Source of the DNA: Collinsella ureilytica | GTDB lineage: Bacteria; Actinomycetota; Coriobacteriia; Coriobacteriales; Coriobacteriaceae | Reading direction: 5' to 3' | Assembly (NCBI RefSeq): GCF_019795105.1 | Contig: NZ_JAIMFO010000008.1 | Location: forward strand, 62,001 to 126,000 | Length of the DNA: 64,000 nucleotides | In this document: positions 45,776 through 53,901 of the stretch, piece after piece | Layout of the letters: every line of letters begins with the position of its first letter | How positions within the stretch are numbered: the stretch's first letter is position 1 | Program-made: the position numbers and the translations under genes | The notes under the pieces: model-generated | Told to the model about the DNA's origin: nothing | The model's database searches: none | Seen by the model: the letters and a program-made list of their open reading frames with translations, nothing else

Positions 45776-46467
45776 CAGAGATCCCCCTTCCCTGCAGTGG
45801 CAAGACCCATAAGCCTCATGCCATATGCAGGAACGTCAATGTCGATGGGCATTCCATACAAATCTCCCGGACGCACAAAGGCGATGACCGTCATAATGCG
45901 AGCGATCGTCTCCGGAGTTTCAGCAAGGCCAGTCTCAAACCAGCGCTGCACCACACCAGCCTCTGCAGCAACCACATAGGACAGGTAGTAATCAAAAAAG
46001 ACACCCCGAGCCTCCTCAGGTATGCCAGTCTGCATACGCTCAGAAACCGCAAGGCAAGCCATATCAGTTAAGCGTTTGATAAACCCAGGATCCCCACCAG
46101 GACCTAATAAGCCTCCCACGAGCCTTTTGTTTTTCGCCAGATACTCCACGAGCTCAACCGATCCTGGCGCTGGCTCAAGCATCTTAATGGCGCTATAAAC
46201 CTGAGGCAAACTAGCTTCTGAAATTGCGTGAATGAGCTGGCCAATTTCTTCAGCCAAGATGGTCTCTACTGCGTCAACAAAATCGGGGATATCGCGATAG
46301 TGGCTATAGAAGGTACGGCGTGTCAGGTCTGCACAATTTGTTAGATCGCTCACCGTTAAACGAGAGAGCTCCTTGCCCTCAGCAAGCAAGTCCGCCAATG
46401 CATCTGCCAGGGCGCACTGCGAGCGGCGCGACCTACGATCACGGCAGGAAAAGTCGGTCTCACGCAT
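45775..46467 (-). CDS. TetR/AcrR family regulator, upstream of the activase
   Basis: About 230 residues from the ATG at 46467; helix-turn-helix RLTVSDLTNCADLTRRTFYSHY near residues 38-59, preceded by ADALADLLAEG. The C-terminal ligand domain belongs to the TetR_C family often linked to DhaS-type regulators. The frame stays open upstream to 46686, through an Ala-rich low-complexity stretch that is probably not translated; no strong ribosome-binding site decides the start. It is coupled to the activase by a one-base overlap (TGATG), so it probably regulates its own operon. Confidence 0.8.
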   Translation of the reverse strand: MRETDFSCRDRRSRRSQCALADALADLLAEGKELSRLTVSDLTNCADLTRRTFYSHYRDIPDFVDAVETILAEEIGQLIHAISEASLPQVYSAIKMLEPAPGSVELVEYLAKNKRLVGGLLGPGGDPGFIKRLTDMACLAVSERMQTGIPEEARGVFFDYYLSYVVAAEAGVVQRWFETGLAETPETIARIMTVIAFVRPGDLYGMPIDIDVPAYGMRLMGLATAGKGDL

Positions 46468-47097
46468 ACCAAGCTCACTCTCTTTCGCGGCGTTTTGAAA
46501 GCGCCGCAAGGTCATACGGTCAGATGACGAGGCTTCAAATACCCAGGCAACAGGCTGCAGCCGAAAGACTGAAGCAGAAGCTGCGACCGGAGCCGAAGCC
46601 AAAGGCTCTAGCCAGAGCTGAGAAGCCGGAGCAGAAGCTGCTGCCGGAACCAGAGCTGTAGCCGCAACACCGAAGGCAAACGCCAACGACTGGAGTTGAA
46701 GCTCAAGCCGGTTGGGCTCGAAGCAGTCCTTGAACCGTACTCATATCTTGTACAGCATGAGTATTGTTACACACTCTGTGTAAAAACCTATACACACAAG
46801 GGAGATTCACAGATCTCCCTCTCTGTACCATCCGTTATCAAGCACACTTGAGCTGCATCGTGTTCACTCCGGGATATAGTCCTCTTGTAAAAATAAAAAT
46901 CGCAAGTGCACATGCGTCCTCTCTAGAAACGAAGTACTCATGCACCTGTGTTCACGATTGCCACGCTTGGATCAGCGCTTACGCTGCTTGCTGCTGCCAC
47001 AGCCATCACGCGCTCACGCACACAGCGTCGCTAGCACCAACCACTGAGCGCACGTGTCACACGTGCGTTCACATCACTTGCCTCAAACGAGCAATCG
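46468..47097. other. Long upstream region of the TetR-activase operon
   Basis: About 630 bases. 46545-46720 is a degenerate hexamer-like run of AGAAGC, CGGAGC and AGAGCTG words. A perfect palindrome at 46767-46783 is a candidate operator. A second perfect palindrome CGCACGTGTCACACGTGCG lies at 47049-47067, 31 bases after the stop of the gene at 47098. The rest shows no gene. Confidence 0.5.
46767..46783. promoter_or_regulatory. Candidate TetR operator
   Basis: Perfect 7-bp inverted repeat TTACACA-CTC-TGTGTAA, the size and symmetry of a TetR-family operator, upstream of the TetR-activase operon. A third half-site-like CTATACACACAAG follows at 46787-46800. Binding by the adjacent TetR protein is inference from position. 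Confidence 0.45.
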
Positions 47098-48081
47098 CTA
47101 TCGGCGACCAAAGAGTTCAAGTGCACGATCTTTAAGGCCAGTGAGGCGAATCACGCCCTCATAGGGCAACATTTTGAGATGGGTAAAGGCATTGAAGAAA
47201 CGAAGCTCTCGTTTATTGAGACTGAGCTTTGGGACCGCGGAAGTTGCCGGTACAGACTGAGCATTCCCGGTAAGCTTTTTCGCAGCCGTACGCAGGCCAA
47301 AGGTGCCATCGGCTACAAAAGCAGGAAGCGAGATGCGCTCACGCAAGGCATCCATCACCGCATCGGTCAGTGTGAGCAGCCAGCCATTCACCGCGCGTCC
47401 GCGCACACTCGCAGTTGCCGCGCGATCACGCACCGAATCGGGAATACGCCCAATAATGCCATGGGATACCTCTTGTAGCTCTGCATCAATGCGCTCAGCA
47501 ACATCGGTACGCAACCGCTCAAGACTCGCAGAAAGCCTCCTCCAGCTTGCAAGCGAAGCTGCTGCGTCACAGATGGCAATGCCGGTAAGCACGACTGCAA
47601 GAACACGAATGGCACCCGTAGGCAAAGAACTCAATCCAGACAGGAGTGCCGGTTCGATCAACCGACAGATAAGCCATGAGGCGGCACCAAATAAAAGAGC
47701 TCCATAGAGGCAGACGCGACCGTTGATATTGAGTGGAAAGCCAGAATAGTCCCAAAAGCGCGCATGTGTTGCCCGCTCCAGAACAACACCCACCGCATAC
47801 TCAATTGAGCAGCAAAGCACAGCTGAGGCTAAAAAGAGCGCAAGATTGCCCTCAATATTTCGCAAGAGCAGCCAGCACGCCAACGAGCCCACACCATAGA
47901 TGGGACAAATTGGACCTAAAAGAAAGCCGCTATTTGCAAACGAGCCTCGGTGTGCCAGGGCACACACCGTAGACTCCCAGAGCCATCCAGCAAAGGAAAG
48001 TACAAAAAACGAGAGGACAAAGGCTGAAACCGGAGCTTCTCGGATTGCCTCCATGCCAAGGAGTGCACCAAGCTCACTCAT
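47098..48081 (-). CDS. Putative ABC transporter permease of the CmpB/DUF1113 type
   Basis: 327 residues. The N-terminal half has about six membrane segments; FAGWLWESTVCALAHRGSFANSGFLLGPICPIYGVG (seen in parts) is characteristic of the family formerly DUF1113, annotated as putative ABC permease. The C-terminal half is soluble and Arg-rich. Function unproven. The ATG at 48081 (GGGAG site) overlaps the stop of the upstream HD gene by four bases, so the two are coupled. Confidence 0.8.
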   Translation of the reverse strand: MSELGALLGMEAIREAPVSAFVLSFFVLSFAGWLWESTVCALAHRGSFANSGFLLGPICPIYGVGSLACWLLLRNIEGNLALFLASAVLCCSIEYAVGVVLERATHARFWDYSGFPLNINGRVCLYGALLFGAASWLICRLIEPALLSGLSSLPTGAIRVLAVVLTGIAICDAAASLASWRRLSASLERLRTDVAERIDAELQEVSHGIIGRIPDSVRDRAATASVRGRAVNGWLLTLTDAVMDALRERISLPAFVADGTFGLRTAAKKLTGNAQSVPATSAVPKLSLNKRELRFFNAFTHLKMLPYEGVIRLTGLKDRALELFGRR

Positions 48082-48647
48082 GCGCACGCTCCCTTACGGC
48101 GCGAGCACCTCTTGCGCTGCCACTTCGCAACCATGCCTCGGAGCGTCTCACTAAGCGCACACGCCTTATCTGCCAAGCACACAATCCACGCCTCCCGACA
48201 AGTTGGCGGAATAGGCACCAAGGGAAACATATGCCGCTCAATAATGATGCGCTCGCAAGCCGTCAATTCATAATCCTCTTCTGCCCGAGCGCGGGCGGTA
48301 AATGGATGAGTAAAGCCATGCAGACGGTGAGCTGGATCGGGATCATGCCAGTCATACAAGAAATAATCGTGCAACAGAGCACCTCGAAGAAGCGATGATC
48401 TATCTACCTGAATTCCTATACGCGCTAACGCATCGGCAACAGCAAGCGAGGCCTGAGCCACCGCACAGACATGTGCATAAACGCTTACCGTGCCATGCTG
48501 AATAAAGGTGCGCGTCAGCCCAAATCTGCCGGTGCGCTCAAGCTCTGCCGCAGCTACGTGCACCTCTCGAGCACGTGCATGCGCTGATTGGCGACGAGCA
48601 TCTATTCGACAGCGGGCTTTTGGGTGTTTGAGCGAGGTATTCTGCAT
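48078..48647 (-). CDS. HD-domain hydrolase
   Basis: 189 residues. YAHVCAVAQASLAVADAL, then GALLHDYFLYDWHD with the His-Asp metal pair, and IIIERHMFPLVPIPP and LADKACALSE complete an HD metal-dependent phosphohydrolase site. Substrate not predictable; many family members act on nucleotides. It lies between degV and the CmpB-type gene on the same strand. Confidence 0.85.
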   Translation of the reverse strand: MQNTSLKHPKARCRIDARRQSAHARAREVHVAAAELERTGRFGLTRTFIQHGTVSVYAHVCAVAQASLAVADALARIGIQVDRSSLLRGALLHDYFLYDWHDPDPAHRLHGFTHPFTARARAEEDYELTACERIIIERHMFPLVPIPPTCREAWIVCLADKACALSETLRGMVAKWQRKRCSRRKGACA

Positions 48648-48656
48648 ATGAGCATC

Positions 48657-49511
48657 CTAGGCTTTCCGAGCAAAGGCCAAACCAAAGGCTCCCGGACCTC
48701 CATGGGCGGTAATGACGTTGCCTGTGTTGTACCATGTCACCTCTTGAAAACCATGCTCGCGTACCCGCGCTTCTGCCACACGCTGAACGGGATCAGGCAA
48801 ACCGGTTGCACGCACGAGAAAGGCTCGCGAATAATCGGGATCCTCACCCGCAAGCATCATATCCACCAGATTGATAGCAGCCTTGTCCATTTTGCCACGC
48901 AGCTTTTTCGTAGCAACCAGCCGACCGTCAACAATCTCGACCACCGGCTTAATGCGCAACAGAGTAGCACCCACAAAAGCAGCATTTGAAAGCCTGCCAC
49001 CAGCGCGCAAGTAGCCAAGATCTCCGGGGATAAAGGACATCTTGGTGCGCCTTGCCAAATCGCGGGCAAAGCTCAGCGCCTCGCTTAAACGAGCCTCAGG
49101 GTGCTCGCGAAGCCACGCAGCAACACCGCTCACCACAAAACCCTGGCCGATCGTAACCTGCTCGGTATCAAAAAGCTCAATGTTATCCAAGCCTTCAGCA
49201 GCCACACAGGCAGACTCATAGGAGCACGTTGTTACGGCAGAATAAGCAAGATGGAGGATCGAAGCCTCGGGCTCGCGCTCACGAATACGCGAGAAGACCT
49301 TGGCAAAATCTCTCGGCGTGCATCCACTGGTGCGCGGCAGCACCCCTAAGCCACGACACTCCTCAAGCATCTCAGCGGCAGAAATCTCACCGTCATCAAC
49401 GGTTTTTTCTCCGATAGACACGTGCATCGGTACCAGCTCAACGCCAAGCTCGCGCGCAACATCCAAAGGGAGGTCGCAGCCTGTCTCTGCCGTGATAATA
49501 ATCCGCGCCAT
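48657..49511 (-). CDS. DegV family fatty-acid-binding protein
   Basis: 284 residues from MARIIITAETGCDLPLDVAR (TGGAG site). The DegV fold binds a single fatty acid and in Firmicutes acts as the FakB subunit of fatty acid kinase. Typical motifs: SGCTPRDFAKVF (usually TSQPSPGD or TSGATP-like), HLAYSAVTTCSYESA and KMSFIPGDLGYLRAGGRLSN (in parts). No fakA gene is next to it. The upstream frame extension to 49664 has no support. Confidence 0.9.
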   Translation of the reverse strand: MARIIITAETGCDLPLDVARELGVELVPMHVSIGEKTVDDGEISAAEMLEECRGLGVLPRTSGCTPRDFAKVFSRIREREPEASILHLAYSAVTTCSYESACVAAEGLDNIELFDTEQVTIGQGFVVSGVAAWLREHPEARLSEALSFARDLARRTKMSFIPGDLGYLRAGGRLSNAAFVGATLLRIKPVVEIVDGRLVATKKLRGKMDKAAINLVDMMLAGEDPDYSRAFLVRATGLPDPVQRVAEARVREHGFQEVTWYNTGNVITAHGGPGAFGLAFARKA

Positions 49512-50063
49512 GAGGTCTCCATTCGCTCGAGGGGACGGCGTTTGAGGGAAGTGGCGTTCAAGCAACACCGATAGAACTAGCCTAGAACAGAACCGACGCG
49601 TTGAGGGGATAAAACGAGCAATCCGTATGAAAACCTTGATCCGTCGGGCATTTGCGCGCCTCACGCCTGGGCGCTCCCCTGTGCACTGGAGAGGCTAAGA
49701 ACTTAATGCTGGGCATTGAGACGCGTCAAACCCGTGCACTCGCAGTACCAAGCAGCGCTTGCCCCCTAGCCAAGCAGCGGTCAGCCCTCCCTACGCGCGC
49801 AACGTCCGCCAGCAACAAACAGCGCTTGCCCCACCAAGCAGCACCCACTCCCCCATCAGCGCCCATATCACACGCAGGAGCGATCAAGAGCACCAAGCGG
49901 CGGTCAGCCCCTTACGCACGCAACGTCTACCCGCACCAAGCAATACACGTACCCATCACGCTATACGCCCTTGCTCTACAATATGCTGAAGCAAAGCCTG
50001 CGTAGTACACGATGGGCACATATCAGTATGTTGCACCCGTCTGCTACCTTGGAAAGGTGCCTT
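49512..50063. other. Divergent intergenic region with direct repeats
   Basis: About 550 bases between degV (minus) and the lipid kinase gene (plus). No gene is supported. A 43-45-nt direct repeat (49770-49814 and 49893-49935) and a 13-mer CAGCGCTTGCCCC repeated at 49753 and 49820 make up a repeat-rich stretch. Confidence 0.55.
49770..49935. repeat. Direct repeat pair of about 44 nt
   Basis: Both copies read CCAAGC-GCGGTCAGCCC, then CTACGCGCGCAACGTC or TTACGCACGCAACGTC and end in CGCCAGCA or CCCGCA. They are 123 bases apart. The strand composition is strongly biased to C and A. Confidence 0.6.
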
Positions 50064-51050
50064 ATGACCAACTCTCCACTTGGACGCACCCTCGTCATTG
50101 CAAACCCTGCCGCTGGCTGCGGAGAAGGTGAGCGAGCGCGGGTCTTTGCCGAACGCTTTCTTGCAAGTTTTAGCTCAGCTACTGAAGGTTATGAAATTCT
50201 TTCTACCGAAGGACCAGGAGACGCACGCGGGCTTGCGCGAATGGCCGGAGAAGCAGGCTTTTCAAGCGTTATTGCCTTAGGCGGAGACGGAGTTATTCAC
50301 GAGGTCGTCAATGGCCTTATGGCGCTACGTCAGTCCATAAGGCCAGCTTTGGGGATCATTCCCATGGGATCGGGCAACGACTATGCCCGCACCATTGGTA
50401 TGGCAAAAAACCATGCCGAGGATGCCCTAGCTCAACTCGTACAAGGCCAAATCGTGAATTTTGAAGTCGGGCAGGTCAACGACGTCTACTTTATGCAGAC
50501 GCTTTCATTTGGACTTGACGCTGCCGTGGCGATCGACACAATTCGCCGACGTGAAAAGAATACCTCCTTGCGTGGAGAAAGCCTCTATGTCACCTCTGCC
50601 TTAAAGCTCTTCCCTCATGCACGGCGTGGCTGGCCATGCCGAGCGCATATTGATGGTGGGCACGAACTCATTTTGCCAACAATTATCTTTACGGTACAGA
50701 TTGGCCCCACCTATGGCGGGGGTTTTCAGGTATGCCCAGCTGCCAACCCGTGTGACGGAGTCTTTGATCTTTGCTACAACATCTCACGGCCAGCCTTGCC
50801 TCACTTGGCCGCATTATTAGGCATGGTACGTGCTGGAACCCATACTCGCTCTCGAGTACTCCGCCTTCGCCAAGCCAAAACCATTGAGCTTGCCTTTGAA
50901 ACTCCTGTGCCTGCTCAAGTTGATGGGGAAGAACTCGAGGGTCAGCACTTTGACATACAGGTAATTCCTCAGGCGCTTCGGGTCATCTGCCCCACGCCAG
51001 CCACACGAACCAACCGTGTTACCTGGGATGCGCCACACGCAAAAGAGTAG
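50064..51050 (+). CDS. Diacylglycerol/lipid kinase family protein
   Basis: 328 residues of the DagK/YegS-type fold: LVIANPAAGCGEGERARVF, ALGGDGVIHEVVNGLM (the GGDG nucleotide loop) and GIIPMGSGNDYARTIG are intact, followed by the beta-sandwich half ending VDGEELEGQHFDIQVIP. Likely phosphorylates diacylglycerol or a related lipid. ATG 50064 follows a GGAAAGG site; the earlier in-frame starts are not conserved. One of few plus-strand genes in this part. Confidence 0.92.
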   Translation: MTNSPLGRTLVIANPAAGCGEGERARVFAERFLASFSSATEGYEILSTEGPGDARGLARMAGEAGFSSVIALGGDGVIHEVVNGLMALRQSIRPALGIIPMGSGNDYARTIGMAKNHAEDALAQLVQGQIVNFEVGQVNDVYFMQTLSFGLDAAVAIDTIRRREKNTSLRGESLYVTSALKLFPHARRGWPCRAHIDGGHELILPTIIFTVQIGPTYGGGFQVCPAANPCDGVFDLCYNISRPALPHLAALLGMVRAGTHTRSRVLRLRQAKTIELAFETPVPAQVDGEELEGQHFDIQVIPQALRVICPTPATRTNRVTWDAPHAKE

Positions 51051-51053
51051 CTT

Positions 51054-51257
51054 TTACGAATCCAAGCGATGGTGGTCATCGCTTGGATGTTGCAAGCGCT
51101 TCAACTGCTTCTGAATAAAGATGGCGGCAACGCCTACGATGCCTACCAAAATGACCATCTTGACAATAAAGGCAAGAGCAAAGCCAATAATTTTTAAGAT
51201 GATCGACCCGATAATGACAACAGCCAGCAAGGCCAGAACCAAGGTACCTAAGCTCAT
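51054..51257 (-). CDS. Small membrane protein of unknown function
   Basis: 67 residues: one long hydrophobic region (residues 3-50), probably two membrane helices (VLALLAVVIIGSIILKIIGF and VKMVILVGIVGVAAIF), then a basic/polar tail QKQLKRLQHPSDDHH. No family recognised. Its last codons contain a perfect 12-bp hairpin (51059-51087) and it converges on the lipid kinase gene with a 3-base gap. Confidence 0.6.
   Translation of the reverse strand: MSLGTLVLALLAVVIIGSIILKIIGFALAFIVKMVILVGIVGVAAIFIQKQLKRLQHPSDDHHRLDS
51059..51087. other. Perfect 12-bp hairpin in the convergent gene end
   Basis: ATCCAAGCGATG-gtggt-CATCGCTTGGAT. It lies inside the 3' end of the small membrane protein gene and just after the lipid kinase stop, a position suited to a bidirectional terminator, but no U-tract follows on either strand. 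Confidence 0.55.
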
Positions 51258-51266
51258 AACAACCTC

Positions 51267-51737
51267 TTAGACCTCAAGTGATACCTGACGATAATTGATC
51301 CCGCATGAATCCAAAATGCGGCGAGAGATACGCCCGTCATCGGTATCGGCGTACTTATCATCTAAATAGACGACTGAGCCAATGCCCACCTGTGCCAAGA
51401 TCTTGGCGCAATCATGGCAGGGGAACAGAGTTACATAGACTGTGGCATCTGCTAGATCATTTAAGGAACCACGATAGTTGAGCACTGCATTTGCTTCGGC
51501 ATGCACCACATAATTGTGCTTGTCTTCAAGCGGATCCTCTGAGGTTCCCCAGGGAAAATCATCATCATCAAGGGCGGAAGGCGTACCGTTATACCCTACC
51601 GAAAGAATACGGTTATTGGTACTTGCAATACAGGCTCCCACCTGCGTATTTGGATCTTTACTACGAAGCTGGGCGGCAATAGCTACTCGCATAAAAAACT
51701 CGTCCCAGCTAATAACGTCTGTGCGCTTGCTCGACAT
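51267..51737 (-). CDS. dCMP deaminase (ComEB-like)
   Basis: 156 residues. Zinc-dependent deaminase motifs HAEANAVLNY (catalytic Glu) and PCHDCAKILAQVG (Cys ligands) are intact; N-terminal SWDEFFMRVAIAAQLRSKDP is typical of the dCMP/ComEB group. It supplies dUMP for thymidylate synthesis. Nine bases separate it from the small membrane gene on the same strand. Confidence 0.93.
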   Translation of the reverse strand: MSSKRTDVISWDEFFMRVAIAAQLRSKDPNTQVGACIASTNNRILSVGYNGTPSALDDDDFPWGTSEDPLEDKHNYVVHAEANAVLNYRGSLNDLADATVYVTLFPCHDCAKILAQVGIGSVVYLDDKYADTDDGRISRRILDSCGINYRQVSLEV

Positions 51738-51948
51738 TGGGCCTCCTTGGGTCTCACTTGGCTCATTGTATCGGCAAACGCCCCCTAGGGCAGCCTCGTT
51801 TCTGCGAGGCGTTAATTCTTCGTGAGTCCGTCTTTTGCGACACTTATGTCATCGTGCGTATCACACGCCGAACCCTACAGCCCCCTACGATGTACGCTAC
51901 TTCCCTCGCACATCTTGCGCCCCCAGAGTCGCATGCTGCACTGGGTTG

Positions 51949-52584
51949 CTACGCATCCAAGCGATATAGATACATCTCAGGCGGAATAGCTACCTCATGA
52001 GGCTCAGCACTATGCTGAGCAACGCGCGTTAGGCCAAGGTATTCGTAGAACCGCCAATCACAACTGGTATCAGTAAACAGATAACCCGGAAGTGCTTGGC
52101 GCTCTGCCAAATAGCTTTTTCCGTATGCCAACAAATGCTTGCCAACCCCATGGCCGCGAGCAGCAGCGTCGACCGCTAACAACACAAGCTCACCTGCGTC
52201 TTTTGTTACCTCTGCTTCGCGCGCAAGCTGGCGATTTACCCTGCGTTCCCCTTCCATAAAGGCATCGTAGCTGCTCATCAGCTCATCATCGAAGGCTTTC
52301 ATCTGCCTCAAAGCTTGCTCTTCTACCTTGTTCCACCGAGCGCTCCAGGCGTCATTCGGCGCACCAGCACGAGCAAGCACAATGCCGACTGGCTCACCTC
52401 TAAGAACTGCAACTTGAGAATAGGTAGCTTTTGCAAGCATATAGGCACAATCGTGGTGGCTCTCAAGCCGATTAAAGTCAGGATTGGGACTATCTGCATG
52501 CCAGAGCCGCTCCATAATGAGGGCAATCGCATGAAAATCCGTGTCCTGAAATGTCCGATACACAACTGTGCTACCACTGCGCAT
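51949..52584 (-). CDS. GNAT family N-acetyltransferase
   Basis: 211 residues. The acetyl-CoA loop region reads VLLAVDAAARGHGVGKHLLAYGKSYL, the R/Q-x-x-G-x-G/A motif of the GNAT fold, followed by LFTDTSCDWRFYEYLGLTRV (in part). Substrate unknown. The ATG at 52584 follows AAGGAGTGAGGAAATAT; ATG 52605 is an alternative start. Confidence 0.87.
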   Translation of the reverse strand: MRSGSTVVYRTFQDTDFHAIALIMERLWHADSPNPDFNRLESHHDCAYMLAKATYSQVAVLRGEPVGIVLARAGAPNDAWSARWNKVEEQALRQMKAFDDELMSSYDAFMEGERRVNRQLAREAEVTKDAGELVLLAVDAAARGHGVGKHLLAYGKSYLAERQALPGYLFTDTSCDWRFYEYLGLTRVAQHSAEPHEVAIPPEMYLYRLDA

Positions 52585-52819
52585 ATATTTCCTCACTCCT
52601 TGCATCTATTCTGAGCTTCTAGCCTACCTCATGCAAAGAATACGGGTATGCAGCCCCTGTGATCGCAGGGAAGGCGGCGCATACGAGCTATGAACGCACC
52701 TCACATGGCCAGCCATAACCGCATAGGCACGCTTCTCTACCGGATATTCCAAATCTATTGCTCCGATTCTTGCCATGCCGTTCAATAGGTATAGCCAAAG
52801 ATGAGCGAAAGGAGGAGGG

Positions 52820-53269
52820 ATGAAGATCACCATCAAAACCGATCCGAGCGTGACCGAAACTAGCGTCACCATACATGCGCGCGAAATTGATGAGGAAGTT
52901 GAGCGCATTCACCGCTTGGTGTCTCTCGCGGCAAATGATGTGCTCAAGCGCATTGTTGGCGAGGCGGAATCTGAAGCACGGATCCTCGATGTTGATACCA
53001 TCATGCGCTTTCATACAGAAGGGCGTGCCGTTATTGCCCAAACGCGCTCGGGATCATGGCGCGTGCGAACACGCATAAAAGATCTTGCAAGCTCTCTTGA
53101 TCCGGCAGACTTTGTACAGATCAACCAAGGCGAAATTGTGAACTTGAACTACGTATCCAAGATGGATCTCTCCTTATCAGGAACGATCCGTCTGCGCCTT
53201 GCCGATGGCACCGATTGCTTTGTATCTCGCCGCTCGCTTGGAGCCTTCCGGCAAGCACTCTCCCTGTAA
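52820..53269 (+). CDS. LytTR-type DNA-binding regulator
   Basis: 149 residues. The C-terminal LytTR domain is seen as VRTRIKDLASSLDPADFVQINQGEIVNLNYV (in parts) and DGTDCFVSRRSLGAFRQAL. No receiver domain precedes it, so it is a stand-alone LytTR protein. These are typically paired with a small DUF3021 membrane protein, as here, and often regulate their own operon or an adjacent exporter. GGAGGAGG site before ATG 52820. Confidence 0.9.
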   Translation: MKITIKTDPSVTETSVTIHAREIDEEVERIHRLVSLAANDVLKRIVGEAESEARILDVDTIMRFHTEGRAVIAQTRSGSWRVRTRIKDLASSLDPADFVQINQGEIVNLNYVSKMDLSLSGTIRLRLADGTDCFVSRRSLGAFRQALSL

Positions 53270-53352
53270 GGCGCACCACAAAGCGCCCAAAGCACCTCAA
53301 ATCGAGCGTGTTTCTCACGGTATATCTCAAGGTTTTAGATAAAGGAGCAACG

Positions 53353-53859
53353 ATGACTACCACTATGCAAGCACGCACCAACGAACACCCATCTGTAACG
53401 TGCAACTCACTGTCTCGAGACATTATTCTTGGCATGCTCGGCGGTATTGTTATCGGAACCACCCTTGAGCTTCTGGGCTCTGCCGTTCATGGCGGAAGCG
53501 CCTATGTGCCAGGGGTTCCGAGCTTTTTAGCAAGTTTTGCAAACGAGCACACCGCCGTTTTGGTTGAGCGAATTGTCTACGCGCTCCTCGGTCTTACGAT
53601 GAACCTCCCTCGGCGTCTCTTTGACCTCGATCGGCTCTCGCTCGCCGCAGCAACCGCTCTGCACTTTCTGATCGTTATCGGCTCGTTGCTCGTAGCTGGT
53701 ATCTATCTTCAATGGGCGCAGATGGGACCCCAGCTCATCAGCTTTATTGCCATCGCCTCTGCTATCTATTTCGTCATCTGGTTCATCATCTGGTTTTCCA
53801 TTCGCCATAAGATCTCACAGATGAACCAGAGATTGGGAGCTCGCACCCCTCGCGCATAA
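53353..53859 (+). CDS. DUF3021 family membrane protein
   Basis: 168 residues with four predicted membrane helices (residues about 24-42, 66-86, 95-118 and 124-150). DUF3021 proteins accompany LytTR regulators and are thought to restrain them. ATG 53353 has a AAAGGAG site; the gap to the LytTR gene is 83 nt. The two genes are probably one operon. Confidence 0.82.
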   Translation: MTTTMQARTNEHPSVTCNSLSRDIILGMLGGIVIGTTLELLGSAVHGGSAYVPGVPSFLASFANEHTAVLVERIVYALLGLTMNLPRRLFDLDRLSLAAATALHFLIVIGSLLVAGIYLQWAQMGPQLISFIAIASAIYFVIWFIIWFSIRHKISQMNQRLGARTPRA

Positions 53860-53901
53860 CTCAGCGACAAAATGAGTACGAGCCCCCGAAAGCGATTACT
53901 G

